A stretch of 49,133 nt of DNA from an uncultured Clostridia bacterium (GTDB lineage Bacteria; Bacillota; Clostridia; TANB77; CAG-508): positions 76,841 through 125,973 of the forward strand of contig CALXUC010000001.1 of assembly GCA_944391575.1 (NCBI GenBank). Reading direction: 5' to 3'. The position numbers were made by a program, and so were the translations under genes. Of this stretch, positions 1 through 9,084 are shown in pieces. The stretch's first letter is position 1. Every line of letters starts with the position of its first letter. The notes beneath the pieces were generated by a model that worked only from the letters and a program-made list of their open reading frames with translations, searched no databases and was not told where the DNA came from.

Positions 1-55
1 AACTTCAAAATATAATGATGTATCTTCAAGTGATTTAATAAAACTACATTATTAT

Positions 56-93
56 ACAAAAAAATTATTCTAACATTATAATTAGAATAATTT
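56..93 (-). terminator. Intrinsic terminator after the DUF4321 gene
   Basis: Perfect 12-bp inverted repeat (62-73 with 82-93, 8-nt loop). Read on the minus strand it is followed by a run of T, directly downstream of the gene ending at 101. Positions 1-55 hold nothing I can identify. Confidence 0.75.
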
Positions 94-100
94 ATATATA

Positions 101-352
101 TTAAATTTTTCTATAAATAAGTATTGCACCTATCATTCCAATAATACTTGCCACATTAACATTTACCATTAATGCGAATGTTAATTTTATTATGCCCATA
201 TCTAGTTCGAGTGGTGTTGATAATCCAAATTTTTCTCCGTAAGCAAGCCAACTTAGAAAATCTACATTTGAAGCTGCATTTCCTAATAATCCACCTAAAA
301 CTAAACCACATAATATAAATAAGACTAAAAGCCAACCACCTTTGTTCTTCAT
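101..352 (-). CDS. DUF4321 family small membrane protein
   Basis: 83-aa protein with two hydrophobic segments (about residues 7-28 and 56-80) separated by a short loop containing LSWLAYGEKFGLS and LELDMGIIKLTF. This pattern (GLSxPLxLDLGxIxLTF then an IASIIG helix) is how I recognise DUF4321, a Firmicutes family of unknown function. A ribosome binding site (GGAGG-like) precedes the ATG. The gene is the last of a minus-strand group with the 111-aa membrane protein and glmM, and a terminator follows it. Function is unknown; I infer only an integral membrane location. Confidence 0.8.
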   Translation of the reverse strand: MKNKGGWLLVLFILCGLVLGGLLGNAASNVDFLSWLAYGEKFGLSTPLELDMGIIKLTFALMVNVNVASIIGMIGAILIYRKI

Positions 353-381
353 TTAATTTCCTCCATAATTATTACAATTAA

Positions 382-717
382 TTAATTTGTTTTTTGCCAA
401 AACCAATCTAAACTATTATCAATACTCTTTTTGTTTTTAACTTTTGCTTCAATATCGTCTACCCATAAGTAAGATATAAATGCAATAAATATAAATATGA
501 AATTAATTGACATGCAATTTAATATAGTATTCTTTATTTCAGCTAATTCAGGATTTCTTAATGCTACTACATAGTATATTAATAGCCCTAGGAAAATTGC
601 TAATGCGCCTGCTGGTAATAAACTATTTTTAGTAGTTTTTCCTAACAGAATTGTACCTATTAAAAGAACTAATATTAATAATAAGGTGAATGGGTTTGAA
701 ATATCTATTATTCCCAT
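382..717 (-). CDS. Small membrane protein, function unknown
   Basis: 111 aa with three predicted transmembrane helices (about residues 9-26, 33-53 and 68-86), followed by a charged cytoplasmic-type tail with Trp residues near the end. I do not recognise a family. It starts 21 bases after glmM ends (glmM stop at 739) and is followed 29 bases later by the DUF4321 gene, so the three are probably co-transcribed. An AGGAGG-like site lies just upstream of the ATG, which supports a real gene. No function is proposed. Confidence 0.65.
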   Translation of the reverse strand: MGIIDISNPFTLLLILVLLIGTILLGKTTKNSLLPAGALAIFLGLLIYYVVALRNPELAEIKNTILNCMSINFIFIFIAFISYLWVDDIEAKVKNKKSIDNSLDWFWQKTN

Positions 718-738
718 AATTACTCCTCCTCTTTTTAT

Positions 739-2109
739 TTAATTTAAAATATTTTCTATTAAATTAGCTAAACTTTTAGCTTTCTCAGTAATGAAATTAA
801 TGTCCTTCCCTTCTATCATTACTCTTACTAAAGGTTCTGTACCTGAAGCCCTTACTAATACTCTGCCTTTATTGTCTAAAAGTTTATTTATCTCATCAAT
901 TGCATTACAAATAATCTTATTACTATTATAATATTTTTTCTTCTCATTGTCAACCCTTGCATTTATTAAAATTTGTGGATACTGTTGAAAGAAATCCCAG
1001 ATTTTAGAAGGTTTCCAAGCTTTTTCTAATAAAATTTTTATTAAAAATAATGATGTTAAAATTCCATCTCCAGTATTATTATATTTCTTTAATATTATAT
1101 GCCCTGATTGTTCTCCTCCTAATACAAAATTCCCCTCTAACATTCTTTCTAAAACATATCTATCTCCAACTTTTGTTTGTTCATAATTTATATCATTATT
1201 TGATACAAATTCATGTAAACCGATATTACTCATTACAGTTGCTACAATAGTATTATTATCTAATTCATTTTTCTCTTTAAAGTACTTAGAAATAATTGTT
1301 AATATACCGTCTCCGTCAATAATTTTACCATTTTCATCTATCGCTAAGATCCTGTCTCCGTCACCATCATATGCAATTCCTAAATCACATTTGTTTTTCA
1401 CTAAATATTCTTGTAACATTTCTAAATGTGTTGAGCCACAGTTCTCATTAATATTTATTCCATTCGGTTTATTATTAATAATATCAAATTTTATATTTAA
1501 TTTAGTAAATATGCTTTCAGCCATTTTACATGTAGCTCCGTTTGCGGTATCTATTACTACTTTAAAATTTTTGTTATTATTTATTAATACAGGAATATCT
1601 TTAAAAGTTTCTAATAAATATTCTTCATATTTATTATTTAATTCATAATCTAAAGCCATTTGACCAATTTTATCATACCCTACATTTAGGTTACGTAAAG
1701 TTTCTTCATCTTCTAATAAAGCTTCTATTTCTTCTTCTATTTCATCTGAAAGTTTCATTCCATTATTACTAAAAAATTTTATTCCGTTATATTCATATGA
1801 ATTATGAGAAGCCGATATAACAACTGCTGCATCTGCTTTTTCTTTTACAGTTAAGTACGACACTACTGGAGTTGGTGTTACTCCTAACGACTTTACATTT
1901 GCACCTACGCTTAAAAAGCCAGCTATCATTGCACATTCTAACATTTTTCCTGATATTCTTGTGTCTTTTCCAATTAATATAACAGGAGTATGCCCCATAG
2001 TTTTAGCTAATACTGTTGCACCTGCTTTAGCTACTCTGAATGCAAATTCTGGTGTAAGATTTATATTAGCAATATCTCTTATACCATCTGTTCCAAAATA
2101 CTTTCTCAT
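739..2109 (-). CDS. glmM: Phosphoglucosamine mutase
   Basis: Converts glucosamine-6-phosphate to glucosamine-1-phosphate on the cytosolic route to UDP-GlcNAc and peptidoglycan. 456 aa, the usual family length. It begins MRKYFGTDGIRD, the family N-terminus. The phosphoserine loop is ISASHN (catalytic Ser about residue 101), the metal-binding loop is DGDGDR (about 245), the sugar-specificity loop is GGEQSGH and the C-terminal phosphate-binding loop is RASGTEP. All four domains look intact. The residue after the loop is Ser instead of the more common Pro (SHNS), which is a minor variation. A repeat element lies directly upstream, so the promoter must be inside or near that element. Confidence 0.97.
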   Translation of the reverse strand: MRKYFGTDGIRDIANINLTPEFAFRVAKAGATVLAKTMGHTPVILIGKDTRISGKMLECAMIAGFLSVGANVKSLGVTPTPVVSYLTVKEKADAAVVISASHNSYEYNGIKFFSNNGMKLSDEIEEEIEALLEDEETLRNLNVGYDKIGQMALDYELNNKYEEYLLETFKDIPVLINNNKNFKVVIDTANGATCKMAESIFTKLNIKFDIINNKPNGININENCGSTHLEMLQEYLVKNKCDLGIAYDGDGDRILAIDENGKIIDGDGILTIISKYFKEKNELDNNTIVATVMSNIGLHEFVSNNDINYEQTKVGDRYVLERMLEGNFVLGGEQSGHIILKKYNNTGDGILTSLFLIKILLEKAWKPSKIWDFFQQYPQILINARVDNEKKKYYNSNKIICNAIDEINKLLDNKGRVLVRASGTEPLVRVMIEGKDINFITEKAKSLANLIENILN

Positions 2110-2206
2110 ATAAAACCTTCCTTATTAAAAAACTAACGAAATGTATTCTATCACAATTTTTATTAAATTGCAAATAGAAAAAAATTAGACACAGTAATAG
2201 CAATTC

Positions 2207-2347
2207 GTTACAATTCAAAATATACTTGCTTAAAGCTTGATATATAGCTATTTTTAGTCAAAACATAGCTAGGGTGCCACAATCCGGGTCTTGACTTGCA
2301 AATAGCTATATATCAAGCTAAAAAAATATTTTCTAAATTTCTGAACG
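2207..2347 (-). repeat. Intergenic inverted-repeat element, subfamily A, copy 1
   Basis: The hairpin 2234-2319 has arms built on AGCTTGATATATAGCTATTT and its complement. The core, read on the minus strand, is GACCCGGATTGT then AGCTATG. Outer ends resemble terminal inverted repeats: GTTACAATTCA at 2207-2217 and a degraded CTGAACG at 2341-2347. It fills the gap between the start of glmM and the end of the 81-aa gene. Confidence 0.85.
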
Positions 2348-2350
2348 CAC

Positions 2351-2384
2351 ACCAAAAAGGAGGCACTTGAAACACAAGTGCCTC
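2351..2384 (-). terminator. Intrinsic terminator of the 81-aa gene
   Basis: 10-bp perfect stem (GAGGCACTTG at 2360-2369 with CAAGTGCCTC at 2375-2384) and a 5-nt loop, followed on the minus strand by a CCTTTTT run. It is directly downstream of the gene ending at 2409. Confidence 0.88.
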
Positions 2385-2408
2385 TTACATCTTATCAACC
2401 TTTAATTA

Positions 2409-2654
2409 TCACAAATTTGACTTGTTTATGAAATTCAAGAACCAAAAGATAGCCGATCCTATAGTAAACGAAAACATTACTAAAAATATGTTTCCAAGAA
2501 TTTCTACGAAGGTGCTACAATGTTCGTGCATGCACAGTATTGGTATCAAAAGAAGTGCTGTGATGGATGCCATTAAAATCACGAAATATCCATTCGTGAT
2601 CAGAGTCCAAATCTGCCATAACACATCCCCAAAAGGTTGAAGCAACTCAAGCAT
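2409..2654 (-). CDS. Small two-to-three-helix membrane protein, unknown
   Basis: 81 aa with strongly hydrophobic segments (about residues 22-40 and 50-75) and a short His/Cys-containing stretch (CMHEHC) between them. I do not recognise the family. It has a complete transcription unit of its own: a minus-strand promoter at 2713-2741, a GAGGAG ribosome binding site before the ATG and a terminator at 2351-2384. Its base composition is visibly richer in G+C than the flanking genes, which suggests foreign origin or strong selection. An overlapping plus-strand frame lacks such signals and is probably a shadow. Confidence 0.65.
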   Translation of the reverse strand: MLELLQPFGDVLWQIWTLITNGYFVILMASITALLLIPILCMHEHCSTFVEILGNIFLVMFSFTIGSAIFWFLNFINKSNL

Positions 2655-2712
2655 AAGCTCTCCTCTTTATAAAGGTTAATAGGGTGTTCGGTATAAAAAA
2701 TACCATGTATTA

Positions 2713-2741
2713 ATTTTATCACTTTTTTTATTTTATGTCAA
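2713..2741 (-). promoter_or_regulatory. Sigma-A-type promoter for the 81-aa gene
   Basis: On the minus strand: TTGACA (2736-2741), 17-bp spacer, TAAAAT (2713-2718). Near consensus, about 60 bp upstream of the start codon. Confidence 0.75.
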
Positions 2742-2760
2742 GTTCAATAAAAATTATATA

Positions 2761-2849
2761 AAACTTAATATATAGCCATTTTTAGTCAAAACACAAGCTC
2801 ACGCGCCACAATCCGGGTCTTAACTTGTAAATAGCTATATATCAAGTTT
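2761..2849 (-). repeat. Intergenic inverted-repeat element, subfamily A, copy 2 (divergent core)
   Basis: AAACTTAATATATAGC arm pairs with the TATATATCAAGTTT arm. The minus-strand core begins GACCCGGATTGT as in other copies, but the second conserved block is changed (GCGTGAGCTTGTG instead of the usual CCCTAGCTATG). Lies between the promoter of the 81-aa gene and the end of fmt. Confidence 0.85.
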
Positions 2850-2861
2850 TTGATAACAATT

Positions 2862-3827
2862 CTACAATTTATTTCCTCTTAAAAAGTCTAATGCATTCAT
2901 TTTTTTTGCATTTTCTGCTTGTATTTCTATAGCAGAAATTATCCCTTCTTTTGCTTTTATAAATAATCCATTTTTAGAATCTGCTATTAATACATCTCCA
3001 TAATTTTTCTTATTAAACTCCTTTACAGGATAATCATATTGTTGTAAAAAATCTTTTTCTTTTACTACCTGCACCTTCCATATTTTTATTTTTTTATTAT
3101 TTATAAAAGTATACGCTCCCATTATAGGATTTAAGCCCCTTACTAAATTCTTTATTTCTTGAGCTGTGTTAAGTTCCCAATTAATTTTAGCTATTGATTT
3201 ATCTATCATTGGTGCATAAGTTGGTTCTTCTTGCCCTTCGCTTGTTTGTGGAGTTCTTTTGATTGTTCCATTTTCTATTTGTTTTACTGTTTTTACTAGA
3301 AGTTTTGCTCCTATTCTTGCTAACTTATCCCATACTTCTCCTAAAGTTTCATCTTCTCCAATTTCAACTTCTTCTTTTAAGATCATATCTCCTTCGTCCA
3401 TTTTTTCATTTATAAACATAGTTGTTATTCCAGTTTTCTTATCTCCATTTAAAACTGCCCATTGTATAGGCGCTGCCCCTCTATATTTAGGAAGAAGTGA
3501 ACCGTGAACATTTATGCATCCCTTTTTTGGAATGTCTAATATTTCTTTAGGTATTAATTTACCATAAGCTACTACACAAATAATATCTGGATTTTTTTCC
3601 TTTATTTTATTTATGATTTCCTCATTATTTCTTAATTTTATAGGTTGTTCTATTTCTAATTCAGCCTCTATTGCATATGCTTTTACAGGTGAATACTGAT
3701 ATTTTAATCCTCTTCCTCTTGGTTTATCTGGATTTGTAATTACTAAACTTACATTATATCCTGATTCTACTAACGCTTGTAAAGATTCGCTAGCAAAATC
3801 TGGTGTTCCCATAAATACTATATTCAT
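2862..3827 (-). CDS. fmt: Methionyl-tRNA formyltransferase
   Basis: Transfers the formyl group from 10-formyl-THF to Met-tRNAfMet for translation initiation. The N-terminal formyltransferase Rossmann domain has the family start MNIVFMGTPDFA and the catalytic segment NVHGSLLPKYRGAAP; the C-terminal OB-fold domain follows from about residue 205. I chose the ATG at 3827 instead of the one at 3839 because MNIVFMGTP is the family start and the AAAGGA ribosome binding site touches the upstream ATG. It follows priA and def in the common Firmicutes order priA-def-fmt. A repeat element lies just past its stop. Confidence 0.96.
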   Translation of the reverse strand: MNIVFMGTPDFASESLQALVESGYNVSLVITNPDKPRGRGLKYQYSPVKAYAIEAELEIEQPIKLRNNEEIINKIKEKNPDIICVVAYGKLIPKEILDIPKKGCINVHGSLLPKYRGAAPIQWAVLNGDKKTGITTMFINEKMDEGDMILKEEVEIGEDETLGEVWDKLARIGAKLLVKTVKQIENGTIKRTPQTSEGQEEPTYAPMIDKSIAKINWELNTAQEIKNLVRGLNPIMGAYTFINNKKIKIWKVQVVKEKDFLQQYDYPVKEFNKKNYGDVLIADSKNGLFIKAKEGIISAIEIQAENAKKMNALDFLRGNKL

Positions 3828-3935
3828 TAAAAATTTCATTCCTTTCTCGCTTCATTCTAAAGGTACACATAGTTATGAAAGTTTTTTCTTTCAAACTAAT
3901 TCTCCTATCTTACAAAATATTATTAATTATTTTTC

Positions 3936-4418
3936 TTATTTTTTCTCTTCTGGTGTTACTATTTCTAGAGTTCCCGGCAAGATTTTGTCTATGAATACTA
4001 TTCCATTTAAATGATCGATTTCGTGGCATAGTGCTTGTGCTAATAAGCCAGTTGCTTTTATAGTTGTTTTTTTACCATATTCGTCTAAGCCTGTAACTAC
4101 TACTTCTTCTGGTCTTTCTACTTGTCCAAAAGTAGTAGGAAAACTTAAACAACCTTCACCTACAATTTGTTTTCCTTTTGCTTTTTCTAAGACTGGATTT
4201 ATTAGTGCAAAACAAGGACCATCATCATATAAATCAATTACTATAATTCTTTTTAAGATACCTATTTGTGGAGCTGCAAGTCCTAATCCATCAAATTTGT
4301 GCATTGTGTCCATCATATCTTTTATAAGTTCTCTAACTTTATCGTCTATAATATCTACTTCTTTAGAACGTTTTCTTAATATTTCGTCATCATCTTTTCT
4401 AATATTTCTAATTCCCAT
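3936..4418 (-). CDS. def: Peptide deformylase
   Basis: Removes the N-formyl group from nascent proteins, the partner reaction to fmt. All three motifs are present in order: GLAAPQIG, EGCLSFP (metal-ligand Cys) and HEIDHLNG (two metal-ligand His and the catalytic Glu). About 160 aa from the chosen start, MGIRNIRK. The open frame extends upstream to 4463, but that would overlap the priA 3' end, and the AAAGGA ribosome binding site abuts an ATG 12 bases earlier, so 4418 gives proper spacing. Sits between priA and fmt on the same strand. Confidence 0.95.
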   Translation of the reverse strand: MGIRNIRKDDDEILRKRSKEVDIIDDKVRELIKDMMDTMHKFDGLGLAAPQIGILKRIIVIDLYDDGPCFALINPVLEKAKGKQIVGEGCLSFPTTFGQVERPEEVVVTGLDEYGKKTTIKATGLLAQALCHEIDHLNGIVFIDKILPGTLEIVTPEEKK

Positions 4419-4437
4419 TCTAATTATCATTCCTTTC

Positions 4438-6685
4438 TTACTGTAAATTATTTGGATTAACATCTATGCTAATATTTGTATTATTAAATTTTTTCTTATT
4501 TTCTTGAAAATTATTTTCCACTTTATTTAATAAGTTTATTATATTATTACCAAATTTACATTTTATTATTATTCTCCAACGATATATATTTTTTATTTTG
4601 TCTATTGGGCATGGTTGTGGTTTATATACTATTGCAATATTTGCTAAGTATTTTACTAAATCATTATATATAAATTTTACAGATTTTACAATTTCCACAT
4701 CACTAGATGATATTACACTAAATAATATTATATCGCAAAATGGTGGATATTTCAACTGTTTTCTCATACTTATTTCTGCTTTATAAAATCTTTCGTAATC
4801 CTGCTCTTTTGAGCATATAATTGTAAAATTATCTGGATTATATGTTTGTATTAGAACTTTCCCGCGGAAGTTCTCCACGCCCTGCTCTTCCTGCTACTTG
4901 TGTTAATATTTGAAACGTTCTTTCTTGCGCTCTAAAATCTTCTATATTTAAGCTGTTATCTGCTAATATTACTCCAACTAAAGTTACATTTGGGAAATGA
5001 TGTCCCTTTACTACCATTTGAGTTCCTATTAAAATATCTATATTTTCGTTTTTGAATTTTTCTAAAATTTCTTCATGCGAATTTTTTCTACTAGTTGTAT
5101 CTACATCCATTCTTATAGTACTTGCTTCTGGAAATAATCTATTAATTTCTGCATCTAACTTTTGCGTACCACTCCCCATGTATTTAATGTTTTTGCTTTT
5201 ACATTCATCACATTCTGTTATTGGTGTTCTCTTATATCCACAGTAATGACATTTTAATACATTTTCTTTTTGATGATACGTTAAGTTAATATTACAATTC
5301 TTGCATTTTACAGTAGCTCCACAGTCTGCACATAGTACATAAGTTGAAAATCCTCTTCTGTTTAAAAATAAAATTGTCTGCCTTTTATTCTTAATATTCT
5401 CTTCTATTTCTTTATATAATTTAACACTTATCATAGAAGTATTGCCATTTACTAATTCATCTCTTAAGTCTATAATTTCAACATCTGGTAATTTTGAAGA
5501 ATTAGTTCTTTTTGTTAATTCTAATATCTCTATTTTATCTTTTTCTTTTGCTTCATAAAATGTTTTTAAATCAGGAGTTGCACTTCCTAAAATCAAAGGA
5601 CATTTATTATTCTTACAAATAAATTTTGCAATATCTCTTGCATCAAATTTAGGTGACATTTCCGATTTATATGAAGGATCATGTTCTTCATCTATTATAA
5701 TTAAACCTAAATTTTTAACTGGTGCAAATATTGCAGATCTTGCTCCTATTACGATTTTAGCTTCTCCATTATATATTTTTTGCCACTCGTCATATCTTTC
5801 TCCTACAGATAATCTACTATGCAAAACTGCAACTATGTCTTCGCCAAATCGTGCTATTACTCTATTTACAGTTTGCGATGTAAGAGAGATTTCCGGTACT
5901 AACATTATTGCAGTCTTATTTTGTTCTAATGCTACTCTTATAAGTTGTAAATAAACTTCTGTTTTTCCTGAGCCTGTAACTCCATATAGTAAAAATTCTT
6001 GAAATTCTTCCTTTTTAATTAACTCACTAACTCTAAAAAAAGCATACTGTTGTTCATCGTTTAAAACGTATTCTGTATCTCTTTTTACATTTTTATTCTT
6101 AAATGGATTTCTTTTTACAATTTCTTCTTTTATTTCTATATAACCGTGCTTTTCTATAGTTTTTAATATATTTTTAGATACCTCTAATTCTTTTTCTAAA
6201 TCTTGTACTAAAATTTTATCTTTTTTATTAATTAAATATTTTAAAACTTCTCGATGTTTAGGAGATTTTATTTTTTTATTTATAATATCTTCATTTATCT
6301 CCACTTCATTTTTACTTAAATATACAAATTTTTCTGTTTTTTCCTTAACCCAATTATCTATTTCTTTTGAAAGTGTTCCCGGCGGTAACATTAATTTAAT
6401 ACATTCAAATTCGTTACAAAAATATCTTCTTGCCATTAATTTTGCAAATTCAATATCTTCTTTACTTAAATAACTATTTTTTATTTCTACAATATCTTTA
6501 TTTGCAAATTGAGATGTGTTTTTTATATTAGTTACTACTCCATCTGTTAACTTATTATTAGCGCCGAATGGCACTAGTACTCTATCGCCTAATTTTAAAG
6601 TATTTTCTAAATTTTTAGGGATAATATAATCAAATACTTTATTTAATTCTTTTGATGTTTTATTTAATATAATTTCTGCAAACAT
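4438..6685 (-). pseudogene. priA: Primosomal protein N' (PriA helicase), reading frame broken by +1 base
   Basis: PriA restarts collapsed replication forks with a 3'-to-5' superfamily 2 helicase. The N-terminal DNA-binding domain begins MFAEIILNKTS (start 6685, after AAAGGAG). Walker A is GVTGSGKTEV, the DEAH-type box is DEEH, the zinc-binding Cys pairs (CADCG, CKNC, CHYCG, CDEC) are all present, and the frame runs to GRAGRGELP. There it shifts near 4861-4866: the C-terminal domain continues in another frame (GKVLIQTYNPDN to the stop at 4438). Removing one C from CCGCGGG would give the expected LPGKV. Because PriA is important for growth in most bacteria, sequencing error, a very recent mutation or recoding are all possible. 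Confidence 0.9.
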
Positions 6686-6770
6686 TTCTTCTCCTTTTTC
6701 GTGCCCCTTATATATATTATCATTGTTTTTTATAAAAATCAATACATTTCCCACAATGTCACATATTTTT

Positions 6771-6909
6771 GTTACAAATCAGGATATACTTGCTAAAAGC
6801 TTGATATATAGCTATTTTTAGTCAAAACATAGCTAGGGCGCCACAATCCGGGTCTTGAGCTTCACAATAGCTATATATCAAGCTTTTATTTAAATGCCTG
6901 CTGAATTAT
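6771..6909 (-). repeat. Intergenic inverted-repeat element, subfamily A, copy 3 (near full length)
   Basis: Outer ends GTTACAAATCAG (6771-6782) and CTGAATTATCAC (about 6901-6912) are degraded terminal repeats. Inner arms TAAAAGCTTGATATATAGC and the complement ending AAGCTTTTA enclose the conserved core, with the GACCCGGATTGT strand on minus. Located between the divergent genes priA and the bactofilin-like gene. It is closely similar to the copy at 21045-21188. Confidence 0.9.
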
Positions 6910-6944
6910 CACATATTTTTGCATAATTTTTTTTAAAAAAAGGT

Positions 6945-6973
6945 TTGACAAATGTTATTTTTAGTTATATTAT
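6945..6973 (+). promoter_or_regulatory. Sigma-A-type promoter for the bactofilin-like gene
   Basis: Perfect TTGACA (6945-6950), 17-bp spacer, TATTAT (6968-6973), about 35 bp upstream of the ATG at 7008, which has a GGGGG-type ribosome binding site. Confidence 0.8.
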
Positions 6974-7007
6974 ATATGCATATTAAAAAAATTTTTAGGG
7001 GGAAATT

Positions 7008-8438
7008 ATGAAAAATTTAAAATTTAGTTTAATTGTAACTTTAGTTATTATTTTATCAGTTGTTTTTCCTATTTATTCTTTTGCAACAGATGTAACTCCT
7101 GAAGCTACAGCAACAGCTAATGAAACTGTTTCTGAAACGACAGCAGAAAATACAGAGGGAGATACAACTACAGAAGAAGCTGTTGATGGCGAAACAGCTA
7201 CTGATGGTACCGAAGAAGGTACTACTGAAGAAGGAACTTCAGATGAGACTACAGATGAAACTACTACTATAGATGTTGTAGGTAATTATTTTGAATCAAA
7301 TACCGATATTGATTTTACAAAAAATGTCGATGGTAATGTTTTCTTAATTGGTAATAATATTACTATTAGTGGTAAAATTAATGGAGATTTATTAGTTATT
7401 GGTGATAATGTTAACCTTACTAGTGACGGGCAAGTTTATGGCAATGTGTTTTTAGTAGCAGATAATTTTACACAAGCTGGTTTAGTGTATAATTTATTCG
7501 CTTTTACTACTAACTATACTTGTGAATATGATGGAATGGCAGCATTAGATTTAAAAGTTTTTGCTGATAATATTAGTTTTTCAGGATATATACAAAGAAG
7601 TACATATTTTTATGCAGATAAAATAGAACTTACAGATGATGCATTTATTATAGGTAATCTAGTTTATAATGAAGATGCTGATTTAACTATTGGAGAAAAT
7701 TCAACAATTTACGGTGAACAAGTTACAGATAATTTATTTTCAATGTTAACAAGTTTTGATACATCTAATTTAGTAGTAAGCCATATCATAGCAGTTGCTA
7801 CACTATTAGGAACAGTATTATTTATACTACTTATGATTACAATCTTTAAACAAAATACTTTCTCTAAAGATGTAAAATTTAAGTTTTTAACTGTTTTAAA
7901 AGCTTTAGGCGTTGGTATATTGTCATTCATATTATTAACAATAATAACTGCTATTTTACTTGTAAGCACAATATTTACTTCTGCAGGATTTATAGTGTTC
8001 ATGTTATTTATCCTAGCTTGTAGTATATCTATACCAGTGACTATAATAACACTTGCAAGTGTATTATATAACAAATTTAATAAAGGCAAATCTATGTTAT
8101 TTGTATTATTATATACTATACTGTTAACTTTAGTATATTACGCTTTATCTATTATACCTTATGCAGGAATTATAATAAATATTATAATCGCTCTTACAGG
8201 TCTAGGACTTATTACTTTATGGTTGTTTAATATAAGAAAGAAAAATAAAGTTAATAAAAATATAGAAGCTTCTACTCCTAATAAAAAAGCTTTAGCAGAA
8301 AATAATTCTAAAAAAGAAAAAGAGAAAGTAAAAGAAGATAAGAAGAGCGAAAGCAATAAGGATGCTTCAAAGAAAGAAAAAGAAGCTGATAAAGATAAAA
8401 AAGATACTACATCTAAAGATGATAATAAAAAAGATTAA
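7008..8438 (+). CDS. Membrane-anchored bactofilin-like (polymer-forming) surface protein
   Basis: 476 aa. A signal peptide (residues 1-26, ending near YSFAT) is followed by a Thr/Glu-rich linker (27-90) and a right-handed beta-helix-like domain (about 95-245) whose short hydrophobic repeats (GNVFLIGNNITISGKINGDLL and similar) resemble polymer-forming bactofilin domains. Four or five transmembrane helices follow (about 255-410), then a Lys/Glu/Asp-rich tail of some 60 residues. The domain is outside by topology, whereas classical bactofilins are cytoplasmic. I infer a cell-surface or envelope-organising role; no enzyme motif is seen. The gene is monocistronic, with its own promoter and a bidirectional terminator. 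Confidence 0.7.
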   Translation: MKNLKFSLIVTLVIILSVVFPIYSFATDVTPEATATANETVSETTAENTEGDTTTEEAVDGETATDGTEEGTTEEGTSDETTDETTTIDVVGNYFESNTDIDFTKNVDGNVFLIGNNITISGKINGDLLVIGDNVNLTSDGQVYGNVFLVADNFTQAGLVYNLFAFTTNYTCEYDGMAALDLKVFADNISFSGYIQRSTYFYADKIELTDDAFIIGNLVYNEDADLTIGENSTIYGEQVTDNLFSMLTSFDTSNLVVSHIIAVATLLGTVLFILLMITIFKQNTFSKDVKFKFLTVLKALGVGILSFILLTIITAILLVSTIFTSAGFIVFMLFILACSISIPVTIITLASVLYNKFNKGKSMLFVLLYTILLTLVYYALSIIPYAGIIINIIIALTGLGLITLWLFNIRKKNKVNKNIEASTPNKKALAENNSKKEKEKVKEDKKSESNKDASKKEKEADKDKKDTTSKDDNKKD

Positions 8439-8443
8439 TAAAA

Positions 8444-8478
8444 AAACCTAGTGAATTAAATCGCTAGGTTTATTTTTT
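8444..8478. terminator. Bidirectional intrinsic terminator
   Basis: Stem AAACCTAG (8444-8451) with CTAGGTTT (8464-8471), A-run before and T-run after. It serves both the plus-strand gene ending at 8438 and the minus-strand gene ending at 8470. Confidence 0.85.
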
Positions 8479-8958
8479 ATCATTATCAGAATCGTTCCAG
8501 TCTACTTCTATTGGATTATCACAATATGGACAAGTTATTTCTTTTTCTACTCCCTCTACATGTATGTAGAATAATTCTCCACAATACGGGCAAGTAACTT
8601 CACATTCCGTATCATTATCATAATTCCTTAAATGTGGATGTAATAATTCTGTAATCATTCGGTCTTCTACTTCTTCATTAAGCCTCATTTCTTCTTCTAT
8701 ACCATTTGCCAATTCTTCCACTTTATTTATTTTATCTTCAAAATATGATTGTCTTTCTAATATTTTTTCTATTTTTTCATCATATTGTTCTCTCATATAA
8801 TCTATTTCATCAAAGAAAAGTAACATTAATTTTATAAATTTTGCTTTTATATATTCAAAATCTGGATTATCCTTCAAATTTTCTTCTAAATCGTTTAAAA
8901 ATTTTTTATATTCTTTTTCAATATTTTCTCTATCATTCATATTATCTATATTATCCAT
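8470..8958 (-). CDS. Coiled-coil protein with C-terminal zinc ribbon
   Basis: 162 aa. Residues 1-110 are charged and heptad-like (predicted coiled coil). Residues 122-152 hold two CPYC knuckles (VTCPYCGELF and ITCPYCDNP), a typical four-Cys zinc ribbon. The tail is acidic. Clostridia commonly encode proteins of this build (CD1247-like), but function is not established and I do not assign a name. It lies upstream-to-downstream between efp and the shared terminator at 8444 and may be expressed with efp. Confidence 0.65.
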   Translation of the reverse strand: MDNIDNMNDRENIEKEYKKFLNDLEENLKDNPDFEYIKAKFIKLMLLFFDEIDYMREQYDEKIEKILERQSYFEDKINKVEELANGIEEEMRLNEEVEDRMITELLHPHLRNYDNDTECEVTCPYCGELFYIHVEGVEKEITCPYCDNPIEVDWNDSDNDKK

Positions 8959-9084
8959 TTTTATTTCATTCCTTTCTTTTTTTGAATTACTAATTATTCA
9001 TTTTAACAAAAATAAGAAGGAAGGTTCTATAATTATATCCTTCCTTGCTACATTTTATACTATATTCAATGCTATAATTATTAC

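Noticed and set aside
2422..2640. 72-aa plus-strand open frame opposite the 81-aa membrane protein
   Set aside because: The minus strand has promoter, ribosome binding site and terminator; the plus strand has none.
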